Assembly (NCBI GenBank): GCA_049515175.1
Contig: JBEKUI010000071.1
Location: 1-17,309, forward strand
Direction: 5' to 3'
DNA: 17,309 bases
Source: JACQNR01 sp049515175
GTDB taxonomy: Bacteria > Acidobacteriota > Terriglobia > UBA7540
A model generated the notes under the pieces. It made no database searches. It worked only from the letters and a program-made list of their open reading frames with translations, and was not told the DNA's origin. This document shows, one piece after another, positions 11,535 to 17,309 of the stretch; the first letter of the stretch is position 1, and every line of letters starts with the position of its first letter. The translations under genes were made by a program, and so were the position numbers.

Positions 11535-13136
11535 ATGAAGACTGTTTTCACACTTTTCCTCGCCATCCTCACATCCTCCGCCTGCCAAGGCGTCGCCCCG
11601 CAAGCGCCGAAGGTCCGCCAGCCCGCCGTGGCGGGAGCGTTTTATCCCGGCGATGCGAAGGAACTCGAGAAGACGGTGGACGGATTTCTCGCCAAGGCGG
11701 TGGTGGAGCCCATTGACGGGCAAATCATCGCGCTCACGGCGCCACATGCGGGCTATGAATTTTCCGGGCAGGTGGCGGCGCACTCCTTCGCGCTGCTCAA
11801 GGGCCGCAAAATCGCGCGCGTGGTGGTGATCGCCCCCAGCCACGTCGAGGCCTTCCCTTTCATCTCGATCTATGATGGCGACGCTTACGCCACGCCGCTG
11901 GGGACAGTTCCCATCGACAAAGAATTTGCCCAGCGCCTTGCGGCGCAGAGTCCGCAAATTAAGATTTCGGAACGCGGGCACGGGATCGTGCAGGGCCGCG
12001 GCGAGCATGCGCTGGAAGTCGAGCTTCCCTTCCTGCAAAGAACGCTCGGCGAATTCAAGCTGGTGCCCATCGTGATGGGGGATCAGAACTACGACCTGGA
12101 GCGCACGCTGGGTGTGGCCCTGGCGAAAGTCATCCGGGAAGGGCGACCCAAGGACCCCGCCATTCCTCTAGACACGCTGATTGTCGCGAGCTCCGACCTC
12201 TCGCACTATCATCCCTACGACGACGCGGTCCTCCGTGACCGAAAAGTGCTCAACGCCATCGAGGAGTGGGACTACTTCAACATGGCGCAAAACTTGGAAC
12301 GCGGCATCTGGGAGGCCTGTGGAGGCGGGCCCATCGTCGCCGCCATGATCGCCGCCGAGCGGCTGGGAGCGAATCGAGCCAAAGTGCTGAAGTACGCAAA
12401 CTCCGGAGACTCGACCGGAGACAAAACCCGTGTGGTGGGTTACGGTGCGGCGGTGTTCTATGCGGACAATTCCAAGCGCACCGACAAGCGCCGGCAGTTT
12501 TCGCTGGGCCAGGCCGAGAAAGACACTCTCTTGAAGATCGCGAAACAATCCGTGAAGGACGCGGTGAAGGAGCGGAAGATTTCCCAGGCCTCCTCCGACC
12601 ATCTCGCGGCGATCGAGCAGGACCGGGGCGCCTTCGTCACCCTCAAGGAGCGGGGCGAGTTGCGCGGCTGCATCGGGTACATCTCCCCTGTGAAGCCGCT
12701 CTATCTCACCGTGCGCGACGTGGCCGCAGCGGCGGCGTTGGAAGACTCACGCTTCCGGCCGGTGGAGCTCCGCGAACTGCCGCAACTGGAATTCGAGGTC
12801 TCGGTCCTCTCCCCGTTGCGCCGCGTGACCGACATCAAGCAGATCAAGATGGGTGAGCACGGCCTGGTCATGCGCAAAGGGGATCGCGAAGGGTTGCTGC
12901 TGCCGCAAGTCCCCGTCGAGCAGCATTGGGACCGCGCGACGTTTCTCGAGCAGACCTGCGTGAAGGCCGGCCTCCCCCCCGGCGCCTGGAAGGACGAGGA
13001 CACCGACATCTTCATGTTTACGGCCCTGGTCTTCGGCGAGCACACAACCGCCGAACCGCTTAGTCTCGACGGGCCTCCCTTGCCGCAACGGGGATCGCAG
13101 CGAGGACTGCCGGGCCAAGATTTACCACAGCCATAA
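11535..13136 (+). CDS. amrB-amrA: Fused MEMO1-AMMECR1 protein (AmmeMemoRadiSam proteins B and A)
   Basis: The N-terminal half is the MEMO1/extradiol-dioxygenase-like fold with its metal-site residues: H71 (PHAGYEFSG), H103 (APSH), H224 (SSDLSHY) and C262 (ACGGGP). The first two and the Cys correspond by pattern to the metal ligands of human MEMO1. From about residue 325 the AMMECR1 domain follows, with LRGCIGYI (C379) and LPQVPVEQHWDRATFLEQTC. Fusion of the two partners supports a physical complex. ATG 11535 gives a hydrophobic N-terminus ending SSAC at C17, a signal peptide and possible weak lipobox, so the protein is probably exported like its radical SAM neighbour 46 bp upstream. The last 25 residues extend past the domain and overlap the convergent gene. 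Confidence 0.9.
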   Translation: MKTVFTLFLAILTSSACQGVAPQAPKVRQPAVAGAFYPGDAKELEKTVDGFLAKAVVEPIDGQIIALTAPHAGYEFSGQVAAHSFALLKGRKIARVVVIAPSHVEAFPFISIYDGDAYATPLGTVPIDKEFAQRLAAQSPQIKISERGHGIVQGRGEHALEVELPFLQRTLGEFKLVPIVMGDQNYDLERTLGVALAKVIREGRPKDPAIPLDTLIVASSDLSHYHPYDDAVLRDRKVLNAIEEWDYFNMAQNLERGIWEACGGGPIVAAMIAAERLGANRAKVLKYANSGDSTGDKTRVVGYGAAVFYADNSKRTDKRRQFSLGQAEKDTLLKIAKQSVKDAVKERKISQASSDHLAAIEQDRGAFVTLKERGELRGCIGYISPVKPLYLTVRDVAAAAALEDSRFRPVELRELPQLEFEVSVLSPLRRVTDIKQIKMGEHGLVMRKGDREGLLLPQVPVEQHWDRATFLEQTCVKAGLPPGAWKDEDTDIFMFTALVFGEHTTAEPLSLDGPPLPQRGSQRGLPGQDLPQP

Positions 13137-15465
13137 GGATGGCGCTGCGCAGAAAGCCGTAGACGGGAAACAGAAATGCACTGAGCGCCACCGCGCCCAC
13201 GCAGGCGCCCGCGAGGTCCAGGCCGTAGAGCGCCCCTGGACTGCGCGGCGATTCCCCCGCAAAATACACCCGGCTCGCCAGCGGAAACTGGTAGCCGCCC
13301 AGCAGCCCGCCAATCAGGGCGATAAGCGGAAATGCGATTCGGCTCACCATCCACAGGGCGGCTTCACTCTCCAGGCGCGCGAAGGACGCAAGCAGGGCGT
13401 AAAGGAGAATTGGCGCCAGTGCGGCGGTGAATTGCAGCAACGCCATGGCACGCAGGGCGAGCAAGGAGGCTTCGTCGGGCCGGGCAGCCCGCCCCGTGGC
13501 GAGGCTGCGCGTCGAGCGCCAGGCTCCCAGCGCCATTCCCGCCATGAAGGCGGCCACCACGATCGCCAGTTGGTGGTAGACGTATCCATAGATGGCCTGA
13601 AAGCCGAGGAGGAGAAGGATTTCGAGAGCGATCAGAGTAAACCCCATCATCACGACGCACGATCCGGCCACCAGTTTGTAGCGCCGTGCGGCAAGTCCTG
13701 ACCCCACAGGCTCCGCCCAAGCCGCGGACTGGCGGCCAAACATCGCAGCAATCAGCGCACCTAGCGCCAGCATCCCAACCACCACGGCAAAGAGCAGCAC
13801 CCGGAATCTGAGCCGCCCGAGTGTCGCCAGCCATCCCGCCGACCCGCGGCCGAAGCGCGCGCTCGCCAATTCCACATTCAGAAAATATCCGCGGGGAGCG
13901 AAGTCGCGATTCAGCGGCGTCTCCGCTTGCGGCTCGATCTGCTGCTGGAGATCGAGCTGGCGGTCGGGAGTCATTCGGAACGGCAGGTAGTACTCGCGGA
14001 CGTAGCTCGTCTGCAAGTGGCGCGCGCGCAACCGCGCGATGAGCACTTCCGGCGCGGTCGTGAGAACGCCGGCTTCGCGGGTGGCAAAGAAATGAACCGT
14101 CTCGCCGGGCAGTGCGGCAACCTGTGGAACGACCTCGCGGAGTGTCGCATTGAGGCAACGAAACAAAGCTACGCGTTCCGGGCTGAGGTAGTTCTCGGAC
14201 GAGGGGAGCTGAAAGGAGAGGATTCCCCCCGGCGCGAGCCGGCGCGCCGCCTCACGATAAAATTCCTGAGTGTAGAAGCGATTGAGCTGCGCCGTTTGGG
14301 GCTCCGGCACGTTGACGATCACCACATCGAATACCGCATGGGAAGTCTTGAGGAACAATCGGCCGTCCAGGTGATGGATGCTCACCCTCGGGTCGCCCCG
14401 CGCGGAAGCCCACGCCTCCGCAAAATGCCTCTCGGCAATATCGAGAATGGCGGGATCGAGCTCCACGTAATCGACGCGCTCGAGAGTCGGATGCTGGAGC
14501 GCTTGCTGCAAGCTGCCGTTGACTCCGCCGCCGATCAGCAGCAACCGTTTCGGGGCGGGGTGCTCGAGCAGGGCGAAATGCACCGCCTCCTCCGCCGCGG
14601 AAGCGTCAGGAACCGTCGCCACCACCAGACCGTTTTCGTAGAGGCTGCGCGTGCCTTCGGTTTCGACAACGACGAGATTGCCGTAGCGCGAATTCCGGCT
14701 GTCGATGAGCCGGAAGCCTTGCCAGAGCCGCGCGAGAGACACTTGTTCGAGCCGCGGCGCCACGAGGGGCAGGAACACAAACCCGCAGACTGCGGTCACG
14801 AGTGCCATCGCGGCGCGTCGCTGCGGCCCTGACCTCAGCGCGAGCGCCATTGCAGCCAGGAGGTTCGCCAAGGCGACGAGTATCGCAATCTGAAAAGCGT
14901 TGAGATAAGGGACCAGCGCGACACTGGCGAGGAGTCCTCCCGCCCCCGATCCCAACGCCTCCAGCAAATAGACCGAGCCGGTGGCCGCCGCCATCGCCGC
15001 CCCCGTCTCTTGCGCGCACAAGCGGCTCCCGGCCGCAAACATGCAGCCCGAAAGCAGGCAGAAGATGCTTAGCGTGGCGAGCGAGGTCAGAAACATCGCG
15101 CCCGGGCCCAGCAGTTCACCCGGCGTCGTGTGCATCACGCTCCGGCTGGCCCGCACCGCGTAAATCGTGGCCGGGAACACCAAGGCGACGAGCACCTGCA
15201 GGCCCGCCGTCAGATGACGCGCGTTTGAGACCTTCATGGCCAGCCGCCCGGCGAGGCTGGCGCCGAGAGCCGTCCAGAGCAGCCAGTTCGCAAGCATCAG
15301 GCCAAGGGAAATCTCGTTGCCGTAGAAAACCACAATGAGCTCGCGCATCAGGACGATCTGCGCGACCACGGCCGTCGCACCCAGGAGAAGCAGGACGGCG
15401 GTGACTTCGTGCGGCAAGCGCCCTGCGCTTTGCCCGGCGGTTTGGAGTTCCTTTTGCTCGCGCAT
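13060..15465 (-). CDS. Polytopic membrane protein with spermidine-synthase-like domain (801 aa)
   Basis: Three parts are visible. An N-terminal block of about six membrane helices (residues 20-245) comes first. A soluble Rossmann methyltransferase/aminopropyltransferase-like domain follows (about 255-530), with LLIGGGVNGSLQQAL near 310, YVELDPAILDIAERHF, and FDVVIVNVPEPQTAQLNRFY. A second membrane block fills about 555-800. True aminopropyltransferases have an Asp-rich VD.(S/T)DP box where this protein has VNVPEP, so polyamine synthesis is doubtful and another alkyl transfer is possible. No good ribosome site precedes ATG 15465. It is divergent from the second DUF362 gene (62-bp gap), and its 3' end overlaps the MEMO1-AMMECR1 gene tail to tail by 77 bp. 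Confidence 0.85.
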   Translation of the reverse strand: MREQKELQTAGQSAGRLPHEVTAVLLLLGATAVVAQIVLMRELIVVFYGNEISLGLMLANWLLWTALGASLAGRLAMKVSNARHLTAGLQVLVALVFPATIYAVRASRSVMHTTPGELLGPGAMFLTSLATLSIFCLLSGCMFAAGSRLCAQETGAAMAAATGSVYLLEALGSGAGGLLASVALVPYLNAFQIAILVALANLLAAMALALRSGPQRRAAMALVTAVCGFVFLPLVAPRLEQVSLARLWQGFRLIDSRNSRYGNLVVVETEGTRSLYENGLVVATVPDASAAEEAVHFALLEHPAPKRLLLIGGGVNGSLQQALQHPTLERVDYVELDPAILDIAERHFAEAWASARGDPRVSIHHLDGRLFLKTSHAVFDVVIVNVPEPQTAQLNRFYTQEFYREAARRLAPGGILSFQLPSSENYLSPERVALFRCLNATLREVVPQVAALPGETVHFFATREAGVLTTAPEVLIARLRARHLQTSYVREYYLPFRMTPDRQLDLQQQIEPQAETPLNRDFAPRGYFLNVELASARFGRGSAGWLATLGRLRFRVLLFAVVVGMLALGALIAAMFGRQSAAWAEPVGSGLAARRYKLVAGSCVVMMGFTLIALEILLLLGFQAIYGYVYHQLAIVVAAFMAGMALGAWRSTRSLATGRAARPDEASLLALRAMALLQFTAALAPILLYALLASFARLESEAALWMVSRIAFPLIALIGGLLGGYQFPLASRVYFAGESPRSPGALYGLDLAGACVGAVALSAFLFPVYGFLRSAILMAVVNLGPAVLAAIPVAAREARRD

Positions 15466-15527
15466 AGCAATAGAATTGAGGCCAGCTGGGTTGCCCTTCG
15501 CTCGCCCGGCCTCGCGGAGCCTAGATT

Positions 15528-16511
15528 ATGACCCCTGAATCGCCGTCCACCAAGCGCCGCGACGCTCTCCTGAAGATCCTGCGGCTGGGAGGGCTCAGCG
15601 CCGCCGCGGGCGGAGCGGCGTGGTGGTTGAAAAGGCGCAGCCAGCGGCCCGAGGAAGCGTTCGCCGCCAACGTGCAGCGCAATTTCACCGTGCCCGCCGA
15701 CCCGCAACTCCCCCAGATGTCCATCGCGCAAGGCGACGACCCGCGCGCCCTGGCTCGCAAGGCCATTGAGGCGGTGGGCGGCATGAAGCGCTTTGTCGCG
15801 CGTGGCGACGTGGTGGTGGTCAAGCCCAACATCGCCTGGGATCGGACGCCCGAGCAGGCCGCCAACACCAATCCCCAGGTGGTGGCGGAAATCGTGCGGC
15901 TTTGCCAGGAGGCGGGCGCCAGGAAAGTAATCGTCACCGACGTGAGTTGCAACGACCCGCGGCGCTGCTTCGAGCGCAGCGGCATCGCCGCCGCGGCGCG
16001 CGCCGAGGGTGCGGAAGTCCCGCTGCCCGAGGAACGCAAGTTCAAGGAAGTCGATCTGCGCGGCGAAGTGCTCACCGCTTGGCCAGTGCTCGAATATTTC
16101 GTCACCGCCGACAAGATGATCAACGTTCCCATCGCCAAGCACCACAGCCTGACCGGCGTCACGCTGGGCATGAAGAATTGGTACGGCATTCTGGGCGGGC
16201 CGCGCCACCGGCTGCACCAGCGCATTCAGGAAAGCCTCGTCGATCTGGCCGACTTCATGCGCCCCACGCTGACCGTCATGGACGCCTACCGGATTCTCCT
16301 GCGTGGCGGCCCGACGGGCGGAAACCTCAGCGATACGGCGCTGAAGAAGACCATCGTCGCTTCGACCGACGCCGTCGCCCTCGACGCCTACATCGCCAAA
16401 GCCTATTGGGATCTGGAGCCTGAAAAACTTCCCTACCTCAAGCTGGCCCAGGAGCGCGGACTGGGTACCATGAAATTCGAATCCGTTCGGACCCAGGTCG
16501 TCACGGCGTAA
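15528..16511 (+). CDS. DUF362 protein with Tat-like N-terminus (second copy)
   Basis: The family blocks are clear: ARGDVVVVKPNIAWDRTPEQ, a Rossmann-like VVAEIVRLCQEAGARKVIVT, NVPIAKHHSLTGVTLGMKN and WYGILGGPRHRLHQ. A C-terminal STDAVALDAYIAKAYW follows. The N-terminus KRRDALLKILRLGGLSAAAG plus AAWW resembles a twin-arginine signal, but lacks the usual Phe-Leu after RR and could instead be a membrane anchor. The start at ATG 15528 has GGAG about nine bases upstream. It is related to but clearly diverged from the copy at 9291. With that copy it brackets the AmmeMemoRadiSam genes, which suggests a shared pathway. No ferredoxin gene accompanies it here. Confidence 0.85.
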   Translation: MTPESPSTKRRDALLKILRLGGLSAAAGGAAWWLKRRSQRPEEAFAANVQRNFTVPADPQLPQMSIAQGDDPRALARKAIEAVGGMKRFVARGDVVVVKPNIAWDRTPEQAANTNPQVVAEIVRLCQEAGARKVIVTDVSCNDPRRCFERSGIAAAARAEGAEVPLPEERKFKEVDLRGEVLTAWPVLEYFVTADKMINVPIAKHHSLTGVTLGMKNWYGILGGPRHRLHQRIQESLVDLADFMRPTLTVMDAYRILLRGGPTGGNLSDTALKKTIVASTDAVALDAYIAKAYWDLEPEKLPYLKLAQERGLGTMKFESVRTQVVTA

Positions 16512-16718
16512 GGGCGGAGACAAAAGGCACAAGGCCAGTCAACCGCTCCTAACCTTACGAAGAGGCTTGAATTCGCCCAAGATGGTGGGGATGAGTTCGG
16601 AAATTGCGGAAAGGATTTGCATCGCGCGCTGCACGACGGCATAGGGGGCCTAGGCGCACATCACGTCGAGGATGCAGTCGCAGCCGTGCGGCGTCGGGTG
16701 CCGCGCCCGCATGGGCCT
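16512..16718. other. Intergenic stretch with possible coding remnant
   Basis: No intact gene is seen between the DUF362 stop and the SRPBCC stop. On the minus strand a short frame reads HPTPHGCDCILDVMCA, then a TAG, then continues in frame as APYAVVQRAMQILSAISELI. This could be the decayed end of an old gene, or chance. No terminator with a T run is evident. Confidence 0.25.
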
Positions 16719-17156
16719 TCAATACGTGACGCCGTGCTCGACGTAGAATTTCATCAGCGTCAGCACGCATCCCCAGCCGGTGGCGCGATTGAGCAGGTCC
16801 TGCAAGCCGGTTGGGCCTTCTTCGTATCCATACTCGACCAAGCGCACGAAGGTTCCCTTCTCGCGCGGCTTGAAGTCGATCTCGACCGTCGTGTCGTACC
16901 CGCCCGAGTCGGCCTTCCACTTGAAGACGAATCGCTCCGGACGCTTCGCTTCCAGCACCGGCCCGCCATTCTCTCCGGTGTATTGGTTGGGCCCCCAACT
17001 CATCCAGCGAAACTTGATGCGGCCTCCCGGCTTGGCCTCGACGCTCGCTCCCTGGGTGAACCAGGCGTCGAGCCCGTCCGCCGTGGTGAGGGCATCATAG
17101 ACGCGCGCCGGCGTGGCGCGGACCAGGAGGCTGAAGTTTACTTTTCGTTCGGTCAT
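16719..17156 (-). CDS. SRPBCC/AHSA1-type ligand-binding protein (145 aa)
   Basis: These are small START-like, helix-grip proteins with a hydrophobic cavity. Family features are the opening VNFSLLVRATPARVYDALTT, then DAWFTQGASVEAKPGGRIKF, a beta segment PERFVFKWKADSG, TTVEIDFKPREKGTFVRLVE, and a C-terminal helix GWGCVLTLMKFYVEHG. The length is normal for a single domain. The start at ATG 17156 has GAGG about eight bases upstream. It is isolated from the cluster to its left and transcribed the other way. Relatives often sit beside ArsR-type regulators, but none is in the window. The ligand is unknown. Confidence 0.88.
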   Translation of the reverse strand: MTERKVNFSLLVRATPARVYDALTTADGLDAWFTQGASVEAKPGGRIKFRWMSWGPNQYTGENGGPVLEAKRPERFVFKWKADSGGYDTTVEIDFKPREKGTFVRLVEYGYEEGPTGLQDLLNRATGWGCVLTLMKFYVEHGVTY

Positions 17157-17194
17157 CGAAGCACCTCGCAGATGGCGCAGATCCTACGGAGGCT

Positions 17195-17226
17195 GTCTCA
17201 GAACTTCGCGCTAGGTGTCCTGAGAC
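17195..17226. repeat. Inverted repeat near the right edge, possible IS end
   Basis: GTCTCAG (17195-17201) and CTGAGAC (17220-17226) are perfect inverted copies. The left arm sits in GGCTGTCTCAGAA, which resembles the termini of some insertion sequences. No transposase is visible within the 153 bases after the last gene, so this may be a remnant, the edge of an element beyond the window, or a plain hairpin. Confidence 0.3.
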
Positions 17227-17309
17227 GGCTCGCCGTGGGGCCAATTGGCGCAGGAGCGAAAGTGGGCCGGGTGCTGAGGCTCAGGCCAGGACCAGTTCCC
17301 CCGCCGCCC

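Noticed and set aside
9024..11572. Two long minus-strand frames (399 and 432 codons)
   Set aside because: They are antisense to the DUF362 and radical SAM genes and have no family motifs. They also cross intergenic repeats.
15348..16532. 394-codon minus-strand frame over the second DUF362 gene
   Set aside because: It is antisense to a protein with clear DUF362 blocks and has no motifs of its own. It is a shadow of the GC-rich third codon positions.

Overview
The window is GC-rich and holds two unlike halves. The right half looks like an Acidobacteriota chromosome, possibly the Solibacter/Bryobacter side. This is inferred from the gene set (Tat-exported DUF362 proteins, a fused MEMO1-AMMECR1 protein, a membrane spermidine-synthase-like protein) and from repeated TGTAGCG-type palindromes. 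It was not established by any search.

Left half (1 to about 6830): the integrase-proximal end of a prophage or related integrated element, cut by the left edge. Two genes read right: a zinc-finger protein and a tyrosine integrase that stops 11 bp before a tRNA-Arg(TCT). The rest read left: two small excisionase-type helix-turn-helix proteins, an O-like replication initiator, a probable helicase loader, two unrecognised proteins, and the N-terminal 299 residues of a tail tape-measure protein. The initiator gene carries five 17-bp iterons beside an AT-rich, strand-asymmetric tract, which is the architecture of the lambda-type origin. Two copies of an 18-bp dyad lie upstream of the tape-measure gene.

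Right half (6831 to 17309): a NagB-like deaminase and a PfkB-type kinase form a sugar-phosphate pair. They are followed by a DUF362 protein with a Tat signal, an AmmeMemoRadiSam radical SAM enzyme with a Tat signal and lipobox, and a MEMO1-AMMECR1 fusion with a secretion or lipoprotein-like N-terminus. Converging on these is a large membrane protein with a spermidine-synthase-like domain, and divergent from that is a second DUF362 protein. A stand-alone SRPBCC/AHSA1-type protein closes the window. The cluster looks like one uncharacterised system in which the radical SAM, MEMO/AMMECR1 and DUF362 parts are all predicted to leave the cytoplasm or be anchored at the membrane.

Three related palindromic repeats lie at 7913-7984, 9133-9221 and 10346-10372. 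The third lies inside the radical SAM gene and encodes its twin-arginine pair.
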